NCBI GenBank assembly: GCA_016789785.1
Contig: JAEUQE010000100.1
Span: 1-28,710 of the forward strand
Source: Bryobacterales bacterium
GTDB taxonomy: Bacteria > Acidobacteriota > Terriglobia > Bryobacterales > Bryobacteraceae
Length of the DNA: 28,710 bases
Direction: 5' to 3'
The notes beneath the pieces are model-generated. The model ran no database searches, was not told where the DNA came from, and saw only the letters and a list, made by a program, of their open reading frames with translations. Made by a program: the position numbers and the translations under genes. Shown piece by piece: positions 1-7,774 of this stretch. The stretch's first letter is position 1. The number at the start of each line of letters is the position of its first letter.

Positions 1-216
1 GACGCTCGGCCATGCCCCAAGTGAACCGTATTGGCGCTAGCCGAGATTCCGGCGCGAGGCTGGAGTCACGGAGGCGCACCGGAGCAGTCGCCCAGTGCCT
101 CGCGCGGAGCCCATGCCGTCCATCTACGGCTCGGAAACGATGTTCCGTCATGGCGAGCGTACCGCGGACGTTGGCGTTCTCCGCACGTTCGATACGATAT
201 CCTGATTCCTATCGAA

Positions 217-2667
217 ATGCGGTTCGAACTCCTGCTTCTGATCAGTGCGTTCGCTTGCCTTGCGCCGGCGCAAAGCGTCAGCTTCAACAACGACGTGCGG
301 CCGGTTCTTGCCGCACGCTGCGATGCGTGCCATTCCGAGCGCAATGCGAGCGGCGGCCTGGTGCTCACCACGTTTGCCGGCCTCCGCAAAGGCGGAGCGT
401 CAGGGGCGTTGTTCGTTGCGGGTGACCCTTCGCAGGGAACGCTGTTGCGTAGCGTGACCGGTGATCCGCCTCGCATGCCGAAAGCCGGCGCGCCGCTGAC
501 ACCGCAGCAGACCAGCCTGATCCGCAAGTGGATCGAGCAAGGCGCGAAGGACGATTCGGCCGGCGGCGTCCAGGAGTTGTGGTGGTCGCAGCGTCCCTTG
601 CGCAAGCCGCCGCTCCCAGCCACCCGCGTCTCACATCCGGTGGATGCGTTCCTCGAACAAAAACTGCAAGAGAAGAAGCTGACTCCCTCGGCCGAAGCCG
701 GTCGCCGCGTTCTCATCCGGCGCTTGAGTTACGACCTCATAGGCCTGCCGCCGTCGATCGAGGAGATTCGCGCGTTTGAAACCGATCGCTCCGCGGATGC
801 CTACACAAAGCTGGTGGACCGTCTGCTGGCGTCACCGCGCTATGGAGAGCGCTGGGCGCGGCACTGGCTCGACGTGGCGCACTACGGCGACTCGCACGGC
901 TACGACAAGGATAAGCCACGCGCTAACGCATGGCCCTATCGCGACTACGTGATTCGTGCGTTCAATAACGACAAGCCCTACGCGCAGTTCATTCGCGAAC
1001 AGATCGCAGGTGACGTGCTTGATCCGGCCAATCCCGACGCCATCGTCGCGACGGGATTCCTCGCCGCCGGACCCTGGGACTTCGTCGGTCATCAGGAGTT
1101 GCGTGAAGATACCACCGACAAGAACATCACGCGCTTGCTGGATCGCGATGACATGGTGGCCGCTACCATGTCCACGTTCGTCAGCCAGACCGTGCATTGC
1201 GCGCGCTGTCACAATCACAAGTTCGATCCGATCTCGCAGGAAGACTACTACAGCGTGCAGGCCGTATTCGCGGGCGTGGACCGCGCCGACCGTCCCTATG
1301 ATGCCGACCCCGAGGTCAGCCGCCAGCGCAATGCGTGGATGGATGCGCGCCGCAAACTGCAGATCGAGTTGCAGCCGTTGCTTGATCGTGTGGAAACCGC
1401 CACGAGCCCGGAGCTCGAGAAACTCGACTTCGAAATCCGCGATGCGCGCGCACAGGTCACGCACATCGGCGAACCGAAGACGCCCGCCGAAGCCGCGTTG
1501 AAGAAGGAACTGCAGCAGCGTGCGGAGCACGGAACGAAGCGGCGTAAAGAACTGGTGGACGCGATTGTTGGTGATTCGACGCTGCATCGAATTCAGGAGT
1601 TGACGGCGGCGGCGAAGCTGCTCGACCAGCAGATGGCGGAACTGCCGAAACCGGGCATGGTGTATGCGGCCACGAGCTACTTCCCGCGCATGGGAACATT
1701 TCGCCCATCGCTGCTGCCCCGGCCCGTGCATGTGCTGGACCGCGGCAACGTCAACGCGCCGCTGAAGCCGGCACAGCCGGGAGCCATCGGCACGCGCTTC
1801 GCAATCGCCGACCCCATGAGTGAAGGCTCGCGACGCGCGGCGCTGGCCGAGTGGATCGCACGGCCTGACAATTCCTTCACATGGCGATCCATCGTGAACC
1901 GCGTATGGCACTATCACTTCGGCTCTGGCATTGTTGACACGCCGAGTGACTTCGGGAAGATGGGCTCGCAGCCCACGCATCCTCAACTGTTGGACTGGCT
2001 GGCAGTCTGGTTTCGTGACGAGGCCGGCGGGTCGTTGAAGCAACTGCACCGGCTGATTGTCACGAGTCATGCTTACCGGCAGACGTCCGCCAACCGTGCC
2101 GATGCGGCGGCCGTGGATGGCGAGAACCGGTATCTGTGGCGGATGAACCGTACGCGGCTGGATGCAGAGTCCTTGCGGGATTCCATGCTGGTGGCAGCCG
2201 GGCAGTTGGACCTGACCATGGGTGGTCCCGCCGTGCGCCAGTTCTTCTTCAAGGACGACCATTCGCCTGTATACGACTACGCGCGTTTTGATCCCGACAG
2301 CCCCGAGGCGCGCCGCCGCAGCATCTACCGCTTCATTGTGAGGAGCGTGCCGGACCCGTTTATGGACCGCCTGGATTGCCCCGATCCTTCGATGCTTGCG
2401 CCGAAGCGCTCCACCACGATCACGGCCATTCAGGCGTTGGCCATCCTCAACAACCCCTTCGTGGTGAAGATGGCGGAACGTTTTGCCGCACGCGTGGGAG
2501 AAGGCGGCACGGTGGAGGCGCAGATCCATCGGGCGTTCGGGCTCGCGTTTGGCCGCGATGCGACCGCGGCGGAGGTGGCTCAACTCGCGCCTTATGCGCA
2601 GCGTCACGGAATGGCGAACTTGTGCCGCCTGCTGTTCAATCTGAACGAGTACATGTTTGTGGACTGA
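217..2667 (+). CDS. PSCyt1/PSCyt2/PSD1 (DUF1549/DUF1553) secreted cytochrome-like protein
   Basis: Predicted 816-aa exported protein. The first ~19 residues (MRFELLLLISAFACLAPAQS) form a signal peptide, so the ATG at 217 was chosen although the frame is open to position 31. Residues ~22-110 form a Planctomycete-type cytochrome c domain with a haem-binding CDACH motif (C35, C38, H39). Residues ~130-345 match PSCyt2/DUF1549, with a second motif HCARCHNHKFDPIS (C328, C331, H332) typical of that family. The C-terminal ~250 residues match PSD1/DUF1553 and end in the characteristic LNEYMFVD. A charged helical stretch (~370-465) separates the halves. The DUF1501 gene follows after 15 nt, a pairing that recurs in Planctomycetes and Solibacter relatives. 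The biochemical role of the family is not established; a periplasmic redox or hydrolytic role is inference. Confidence 0.93.
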   Translation: MRFELLLLISAFACLAPAQSVSFNNDVRPVLAARCDACHSERNASGGLVLTTFAGLRKGGASGALFVAGDPSQGTLLRSVTGDPPRMPKAGAPLTPQQTSLIRKWIEQGAKDDSAGGVQELWWSQRPLRKPPLPATRVSHPVDAFLEQKLQEKKLTPSAEAGRRVLIRRLSYDLIGLPPSIEEIRAFETDRSADAYTKLVDRLLASPRYGERWARHWLDVAHYGDSHGYDKDKPRANAWPYRDYVIRAFNNDKPYAQFIREQIAGDVLDPANPDAIVATGFLAAGPWDFVGHQELREDTTDKNITRLLDRDDMVAATMSTFVSQTVHCARCHNHKFDPISQEDYYSVQAVFAGVDRADRPYDADPEVSRQRNAWMDARRKLQIELQPLLDRVETATSPELEKLDFEIRDARAQVTHIGEPKTPAEAALKKELQQRAEHGTKRRKELVDAIVGDSTLHRIQELTAAAKLLDQQMAELPKPGMVYAATSYFPRMGTFRPSLLPRPVHVLDRGNVNAPLKPAQPGAIGTRFAIADPMSEGSRRAALAEWIARPDNSFTWRSIVNRVWHYHFGSGIVDTPSDFGKMGSQPTHPQLLDWLAVWFRDEAGGSLKQLHRLIVTSHAYRQTSANRADAAAVDGENRYLWRMNRTRLDAESLRDSMLVAAGQLDLTMGGPAVRQFFFKDDHSPVYDYARFDPDSPEARRRSIYRFIVRSVPDPFMDRLDCPDPSMLAPKRSTTITAIQALAILNNPFVVKMAERFAARVGEGGTVEAQIHRAFGLAFGRDATAAEVAQLAPYAQRHGMANLCRLLFNLNEYMFVD

Positions 2668-2682
2668 GAAGGCAGCGAAGCA

Positions 2683-4068
2683 ATGAACCGGCGCGAATTT
2701 CTGTGGAGCTATGGCGGCGGGCTCGGTGGAGTGGCCCTGGCACACCTTACTGCGTCCCAAGGCGGCGCGGCCACGCATCATCCGGCGAAAGCCCAGCGCG
2801 TGGTGCAGTTATTCATGTCGGGCGCGGCCAGCCAGTGCGACTTATATGACTACAAGCCGCTTCTCGACCGTAAGGCGGGCGAGCCCTGGGATCCCGGCGA
2901 GAAAGTGGAGCTATTCCAAAGCAAGCCTGGCGTGGTCATGAATAGCCCGTGGCCCTGGAAGCAGCGCGGGCAATGCGGCAAGTGGATCAGCGGCATCCTG
3001 CCGCACATCGGCTCCTGCGTGGACGATATCGCCTTCCTGCCGTCCATGGTGTCGAAGTCCAATGTTCACGGGCCTGCCACGTTCATGCAGAACACCGGCT
3101 TTGTGCTGCCGGGCTTCCCGTCGATGGGCGCCTGGGTCTCTTATGCGCTGGGAAGCGCGAACGCCAATCTGCCCGTGTTTGTCATCCTTCCGGATCCGCG
3201 AGGTTACCCGCCGAACGGGCCTTCCAACTGGTCGGCGGCGTTTCTTCCCGCGGCCCATCAAGCCACCATGATCCGCGCAGGCAGTGCGAATCCGATCTAT
3301 GATTTATTTCCTCCAGAGAAAGCAGAATATATCGGAAAAGAGAGTGAAAAGAGTAGCTTTGAGTTACTCAGATCGCTGAATCAGGCGCATCTGGCCGAGC
3401 GCGCGGGCGATTCCCGGCTGGAGGCGCGCATCGCATCCTACGAGATGGCCGCCCGGCTGCAACTCAGCGCTCCGGAAGTGCTGGAGATTGCCGGTGAGTC
3501 CGAGGCTACCCGTCAGCTCTACGGAATCGGCGATCCGGTCACCGATGACATGGGACGCCGCTGCCTGATCGCACGCCGGATGCTCGAACGCGGCGTGCGC
3601 TTCGTCCAGATCTGGAGCGGCGCCGATAACGGTTTTCCACGGCGCAATTGGGATAGCCACGAGAATCTGGCCAAGGACCACGGCGAGTTGAGCACATCGA
3701 TGGACAAGCCCGTGGCGGCGCTGATTCGCGATCTGAAGGCGCGCGGTCTGCTGAACGACACCATTGTCTACTGGACCACCGAGTTCGGGCGTATGCCCTG
3801 CAGCCAGGGCAGCAAGGGCCGTGACCACAATCCCTTCGGCTTCACATCGTGGCTGGCCGGCGGCGGAGTGAAGGGGGGCGTGACCTACGGCGCGACCGAC
3901 GATTGGAGCTACAAGGCCGTGGAACACCCGATCTATTGCTACGATCTGCATGCCACGGTCCTGCACCTGCTGGGCATCGACCACACCCGCCTCACATTTC
4001 GTAATAATGGAATTGACCGGCGGCTGACCGACGTCCACGGCCACGTGATTGGCGAAATCCTGGCGTAG
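2683..4068 (+). CDS. DUF1501 family Tat-exported protein
   Basis: Predicted 461-aa protein of the DUF1501 family, which belongs to the alkaline-phosphatase/sulfatase-like fold. The N-terminus MNRREFLWSYGGGLGG is a twin-arginine signal (R3-R4, then E-F-L and a hydrophobic Gly/Ala stretch), so export in folded form is likely. Family features seen are the early segment LFMSGAASQCDLYDYKP, the middle segment RRCLIARRMLERGVRFVQIW, and near the C-terminus TTEFGRMP followed by GRDHNPFGFTSWLAGGGVKGG, which in this fold supplies metal-site residues. It starts 15 nt after the PSCyt/PSD1 stop, with a purine-rich stretch (GAAGGCAG) as ribosome site, so the two genes are probably co-transcribed and act together in the envelope. 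Substrate unknown. Confidence 0.93.
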   Translation: MNRREFLWSYGGGLGGVALAHLTASQGGAATHHPAKAQRVVQLFMSGAASQCDLYDYKPLLDRKAGEPWDPGEKVELFQSKPGVVMNSPWPWKQRGQCGKWISGILPHIGSCVDDIAFLPSMVSKSNVHGPATFMQNTGFVLPGFPSMGAWVSYALGSANANLPVFVILPDPRGYPPNGPSNWSAAFLPAAHQATMIRAGSANPIYDLFPPEKAEYIGKESEKSSFELLRSLNQAHLAERAGDSRLEARIASYEMAARLQLSAPEVLEIAGESEATRQLYGIGDPVTDDMGRRCLIARRMLERGVRFVQIWSGADNGFPRRNWDSHENLAKDHGELSTSMDKPVAALIRDLKARGLLNDTIVYWTTEFGRMPCSQGSKGRDHNPFGFTSWLAGGGVKGGVTYGATDDWSYKAVEHPIYCYDLHATVLHLLGIDHTRLTFRNNGIDRRLTDVHGHVIGEILA

Positions 4069-4203
4069 CAGCGGGCCGCGTAGTCCCTTGGCCCTACTCC
4101 AGGCGGGCGGGCTTGCTGAGACACCCACCGGAAAGTGCTTACTAGTGCCGATCGCTGGAACCGCCCGCAATTGGCCGCCGTCTTTGACAGCAGAGAGTAA
4201 CGA

Positions 4204-4566
4204 ATGATCCCGACATCCCAAGACCCGGTAACCACCCAGGAATTGATTCTCAAAGGCGACGCCGCTCGCCGGAGTTTCGCCTGGGCCGAAGCCGAGCAGT
4301 ACTACCGGGACGCACTCAGCCGTGCGGAAAACACCTTGCCCGCTCCAGGGCAACCTTTTAACCGGACGCATCTCCAGCTTGCGGGGGTCCTGACGAAGTT
4401 AGGCCGCCTACATGAAAGCCGGGGTGACATTGAAGCTTCCGAGGCGTGCTACCGCCGGGCCCTGACGATTTTCTCGCAGACTACTGGTGATGAGTACTTC
4501 GATCTGGCCATTGCCCGCGATCACATCGACGTGCCGCAGACGGTGCTTGCACCCCGGGCGGCGTAG
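4204..4566 (+). CDS. Small tetratricopeptide-repeat protein
   Basis: Predicted 120-aa soluble protein. Two TPR-like helical hairpins are visible: about residues 14-40 (GDAARRSFAWAEAEQYYRDA) and about 60-90 (AGVLTKLGRLHESRGDIEAS followed by EACYRRAL). The pattern of small residues and Tyr/Ala at A/B helix positions fits TPRs that bind peptides or partner proteins. The start is supported by a GAGAG purine run about 5 nt before the ATG. There is no signal peptide. It lies 135 nt downstream of the DUF1501 gene on the same strand, so co-transcription is possible but not evident. The short length gives only two repeats, fewer than most TPR scaffolds. Specific function unknown. Confidence 0.75.
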   Translation: MIPTSQDPVTTQELILKGDAARRSFAWAEAEQYYRDALSRAENTLPAPGQPFNRTHLQLAGVLTKLGRLHESRGDIEASEACYRRALTIFSQTTGDEYFDLAIARDHIDVPQTVLAPRAA

Positions 4567-4944
4567 CGCGATCCGCGCAGCCTGATCGGAACGAACCGCG
4601 CGCTGGTTTCCAGAACGTACGTGTCTTCACGCGCAGGGTGGCCTCTCGGCGTTCGCCAAACCGGGTCTGTTCGCGAAGTGGGCCCGGTCATCGTTCAACA
4701 ACCCGCGCGTGCCCGGTGCCTCCAAGCGCCAACTGATGCGCCACGCACTGATTCCCAGTGCGCTGAGCTGGATTTTCTCGTCCTGCACATCTCGATTGGA
4801 TTCACCATCATCGCCGTGGTTGTCGGCGAGTATCTGGGCGCCTCCAGTGGTATCGGTTATTGGAACTCTACCTTGTGCTTTGGAAGGCACAGCATTCCAG
4901 CACCGCGCGCAACGGCGTTTCGGAAGCGCTCGGTTCCCGACGCG
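4567..4944. other. Intergenic stretch holding only the ABC permease relic
   Basis: Between the TPR gene and the converging membrane-protein gene there are 378 bases without an intact gene. Apart from the permease relic at ~4700-4862, nothing recognisable is seen. The flanking 4567-4699 has no convincing coding similarity in any frame, and no clear terminator with a T-tract was found for either converging gene. Confidence 0.6.
4700..4862 (+). pseudogene. Relic of ABC transporter permease (NitT/TauT/SsuC type), frameshifted
   Basis: In frame 2, positions ~4712-4785 encode GASKRQLMRHALIPSALSWI and then FSS. In frame 1, positions ~4786-4862 encode LHISIGFTIIAVVVGEYLGA followed by SSGIGY. Joined, these give the conserved C-terminal cytoplasmic loop (the ABC-subunit contact 'GAS-x-x-Q-L-x-x...P') and the following membrane helix of nitrate/taurine/sulfonate-type ABC permeases. 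The join needs a one-base change near 4785-4790, and similarity stops abruptly after GIGY. No start, no upstream membrane helices and no partner ATPase or binding-protein gene are adjacent, so this is a decayed fragment of about 55 codons. The family assignment comes from recognised motif similarity, without an alignment. Confidence 0.75.
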
Positions 4945-6072
4945 TCAGGGAAGCGGTCGTATTGCCGCTTCCAGCCAGTTGCTCTCGATACCCCCCGGTT
5001 TGAGGGGCATTCCATTCTCTGTGTCCTCGGTGGCGGACGCCGCGCGGCCCGCCGCTTTCCCCGGTTGGGGCTTGCCAGCGGCCAACAGCGGCAGACTCGC
5101 CAGATAACCGATAATCGCGCTCGATCCGTAGCCAACCACGGGCGTCGGATAGGCGCCGATCGCCGCGGCCGCGATGATGGCTGCCCACGTCGCGCTGAAA
5201 CTGGCGGTCGCGGGCGACAACATACCGTGCTGCCTCCATCCAAGCAAAGCCGGCGCAACCAGCGTCGCGCATCCCAGCCAAAGAGCGGCACCCATGGCGG
5301 TATGGATCCCGAACGACGTCCAGAGAATGCCATCGACAAAAGGCACTGCGGGCAACTTGTCGGGCTGGAGCAATGTCGAGGCAAACGACACGCCAGCCGC
5401 CCCCAACGGCACCCACGTAAGCGGACCTCCACGTCTCCACGCGGTGGCGGTTAGCCCTGCGAGAAGCGCTCCTGCCATCGCCCGGTCCGGCTGCAGGGCA
5501 AGCCCAATCGCGATGCCAATCATCGCGGCCGCTGAAAGTGGCGTCGTCTGCCGCGCAAACGCCACTACCGCAGCCGGAACGGCCAGCAGGCTGGTCTGAA
5601 TGAAGAGCCCCGACACCGCTACCCATCGCGTTGCGCCGTCCACCTCCCGTCCCAGAACGACAGCGGCGAGGGTCAAGATCGCGCCCACCCACGGCCAGCA
5701 AGCCATCGCCGTTACCGACGCGTTGCCGATGCGGTGCATTGCGGCGATCGCCACCAGACCCATCCCAAAGGCGGCGCCGTTGATTGCCAGGATGCCACTG
5801 GGCGCGCCTGCCAGCTTCAGATACGCAAGACCGATGGCGGTTGCCCCAAACGCGCACGCGATCCCGAACACGGGAATCCCGCTCGATTCGAGGGGGCGGC
5901 GGTGGAATCGCTCACGTAGGGTCAAGGCTGCCCACAAGCATCCGATGGCGAGGCGGACACGCTCGAGTCTGCCCGTCATTCCGGACACTTCCGCGGCCAT
6001 CGCCTGAACCCACTCACTCCGGCCGGCGGGCAGAATCCAGCCGATCAATCTCATCCATGCTGCGAGAATCAT
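4945..6072 (-). CDS. Polytopic membrane protein of unknown function
   Basis: Predicted 375-aa integral membrane protein with about 9-10 hydrophobic segments rich in Ala, Gly and Leu between residues ~70 and 335. The N-terminal ~50 residues are amphipathic (WILPAGRSEWVQAMAAEVSG and RLAIGCLWAAL). They resemble a short N-terminal segment I recall from several uncharacterised acidobacterial and proteobacterial membrane proteins; this is recollection only. The C-terminal ~45 residues are polar and low in complexity. The start is well supported: GGGAGGG lies 7 nt upstream of the ATG. The epimerase gene ends 94 nt upstream on the same strand. There are no conserved charged residues within helices that would suggest a transport class. 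Function not assigned. Confidence 0.75.
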   Translation of the reverse strand: MILAAWMRLIGWILPAGRSEWVQAMAAEVSGMTGRLERVRLAIGCLWAALTLRERFHRRPLESSGIPVFGIACAFGATAIGLAYLKLAGAPSGILAINGAAFGMGLVAIAAMHRIGNASVTAMACWPWVGAILTLAAVVLGREVDGATRWVAVSGLFIQTSLLAVPAAVVAFARQTTPLSAAAMIGIAIGLALQPDRAMAGALLAGLTATAWRRGGPLTWVPLGAAGVSFASTLLQPDKLPAVPFVDGILWTSFGIHTAMGAALWLGCATLVAPALLGWRQHGMLSPATASFSATWAAIIAAAAIGAYPTPVVGYGSSAIIGYLASLPLLAAGKPQPGKAAGRAASATEDTENGMPLKPGGIESNWLEAAIRPLP

Positions 6073-6166
6073 CCAGGTGCCCTCCCATGGCTACTCGTCG
6101 TCTTATGGATTCTATATATCTCGACTTCGAGCGTCAATAAGGAAACACGGATGTGCGGTATCGATC

Positions 6167-7237
6167 CTATTTACCTTCGGCAACCGTCGCGTACATGAGC
6201 TTACGCTGTACGCCCTGGTGTTCCGGTAGCGAGCAGAAGGGGTGCGGATTCGCCGGGTCCAGATACTCGGCAATATGTTCGCGATAGTAAGCCAGCGTCG
6301 CGGCCACGCCATCTTCGAAGTCCATGCGCGCGCGCCAGCCAACGCTCTCGCGAATCAGGGTGGAGTCCGTGCAGTAACTCCCGATGTCAATCCCAGCCCG
6401 GTCTTTCGGAAACGGCGTGACTTTCACGGGCAGTTCACCGCCGAGCCTGGCGCACGTCTGGGCGATCTGCAGCAGGCTGAAAGCCCGCGGTCCGCCGACG
6501 TTGAAAGTGCCGCTTTCCGGCGCGGGGCAACGCCCGCAGAGCAGGAACGCTTCCACGGCGTCATCCACATACATCGGGTCGCGAAGTTGCTGCCCGTCGC
6601 CGAACACATCCAGATGCTGCCCCGTCAACACGCGCCGGAAGTAGGTGCTCAGGAATCCCTGGCAGGGAATCGCGAGCGACATTCGCGGTCCGTAGACGTT
6701 GGTCAACCGGAGCACCACCGCGTCCAACTGCCCGCTGCGCGTTAACATCAGGTGGTACATGTTAGCCGCGTACTTATGGACGCCGTTGAAATCCACGGGA
6801 CGCACGGGATGCCGCTCATCCATTGGCAGATAGTCCGGCTTGCCATACACTTGCCGGGTGCCGGCGTAGACCACCCGCACGCCGGGATTGTGGCGAAGGC
6901 AGGCCTGCAGGAAGCGCAACTGCGATACGCCGTTGATGAGCAGGTCGCGCTCCGGGAACTCCATGCTGTGAATGTGGCTGATTTCGCCGGCGAGATTGAA
7001 GATCACTTCTGACCGCCGCACCGCATCCGGAAACATCTCGGCATCGCCGCAGTCGTGCGCGATCACCTCCACGTCATTGCGGATCGGATGGATGTTGAAG
7101 GGATTCGCGCCGCAACCGGGAATCGAAGGGTCGACGATGGTCACCCGAGCACCGGCTTCCACCAAGCGGATCGCTAAGTTGCTGCCAATAAAGCCCAATC
7201 CTCCCGTTATGAGGACAGGGACATTCCGATAGCTCAT
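6167..7237 (-). CDS. NAD-dependent epimerase/dehydratase (extended SDR), atypical active site
   Basis: Predicted 356-aa extended short-chain dehydrogenase/reductase acting on a nucleotide sugar. The Rossmann NAD motif GGLGFIG (residues 12-18) is followed by D36 at the end of beta-2, favouring NAD(H). Later landmarks are FNLAGEISH (80-88), TRQVYG (127-132), RLTNVYGPRM, FGDGQQLRDPMYVDD and FNVGGP, the last three typical of UDP-glucose 4-epimerase/dTDP-glucose 4,6-dehydratase relatives. Where the catalytic YxxxK is expected the sequence reads N151-G-V-H-K155, so the lysine is kept and the tyrosine is Asn. I recall the same substitution ('NGINK') in a subfamily of annotated epimerases, so it may be lineage-typical. 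Product specificity is not predictable. No glycosyltransferases are adjacent. An AAAGGA element lies ~11 nt before the ATG. Confidence 0.88.
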   Translation of the reverse strand: MSYRNVPVLITGGLGFIGSNLAIRLVEAGARVTIVDPSIPGCGANPFNIHPIRNDVEVIAHDCGDAEMFPDAVRRSEVIFNLAGEISHIHSMEFPERDLLINGVSQLRFLQACLRHNPGVRVVYAGTRQVYGKPDYLPMDERHPVRPVDFNGVHKYAANMYHLMLTRSGQLDAVVLRLTNVYGPRMSLAIPCQGFLSTYFRRVLTGQHLDVFGDGQQLRDPMYVDDAVEAFLLCGRCPAPESGTFNVGGPRAFSLLQIAQTCARLGGELPVKVTPFPKDRAGIDIGSYCTDSTLIRESVGWRARMDFEDGVAATLAYYREHIAEYLDPANPHPFCSLPEHQGVQRKLMYATVAEGK

Positions 7238-7421
7238 CGGGGAGATGTCCTTTCACCCGCGCCTGTTCAACTGATTTGCCGTAGTGTACCCAACTCGGCC
7301 GCCTCCTGTCCAATCGCTTGACGCTACGCGATAATGCGCCTCCTCGGCATTGGCCTGTGGGGCCGGAGCAGTGCTGGGTTTGGGATCGGTGGGTGTGCCC
7401 GCCGCCCATGCGAGGGCGCGG

Positions 7422-7745
7422 CTATTCCTCCGCCGGCTCGTCCCTCGGAGTGCAGTAGTCCGCAGGGTTCCGTCCCGGCCAGATTTGGTTCCACAATTCC
7501 GTCAGGCGCCCCTCCAGTTGCTCGGGCGTCTGGTAGGTTGTGGCGCGGGTGAGCGCCGTGAACTGTTCTGGCGTCAACGTCCGGTACAGAATTGCGTCCG
7601 CGAACTGCCGGCGGAGTTCGGCGCCATTGTCTTCCGTGCGCGTCGCCAGAAGGTAGCGCAGATGGTCGGCCCAGTTCTTTCCGAATAGCTCGACGTCGAA
7701 TTCCTGTTCCAACCACTTCGCGAGTGGCTGTGGCATCGGCTGCAT
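7422..7745 (-). CDS. Small acidic protein, candidate immunity protein
   Basis: Predicted 107-aa soluble protein, net acidic, Trp-containing, with no signal peptide and no membrane segment. It is the last gene of the minus-strand set, starting 29 nt after the stop of the 711-aa coiled-coil protein. GGGGAG 5 nt before the ATG is a strong ribosome site. I do not recognise a named family. The sequence is mostly helical by composition (segments such as AKWLEQEFDVELFGKNW and EQLEGRLTELWNQIW). Position directly after a candidate effector, small size and acidic charge are the usual marks of a cognate immunity protein; this is inference from context. It could also be a small chaperone. Confidence 0.7.
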   Translation of the reverse strand: MQPMPQPLAKWLEQEFDVELFGKNWADHLRYLLATRTEDNGAELRRQFADAILYRTLTPEQFTALTRATTYQTPEQLEGRLTELWNQIWPGRNPADYCTPRDEPAEE

Positions 7746-7774
7746 GATTCTCCCCTTATTTGCCGCTTTCTCCG

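Noticed and set aside
31..216. Upstream extension of the PSCyt/PSD1 gene to position 31
   Set aside because: The extra 62 residues lack family similarity and would bury the clear signal peptide that begins at 217.
832..2781. 649-codon open frame antisense to the PSCyt/PSD1 gene
   Set aside because: No domain or signal is visible and it opposes a confidently assigned protein; treated as a GC-rich shadow.
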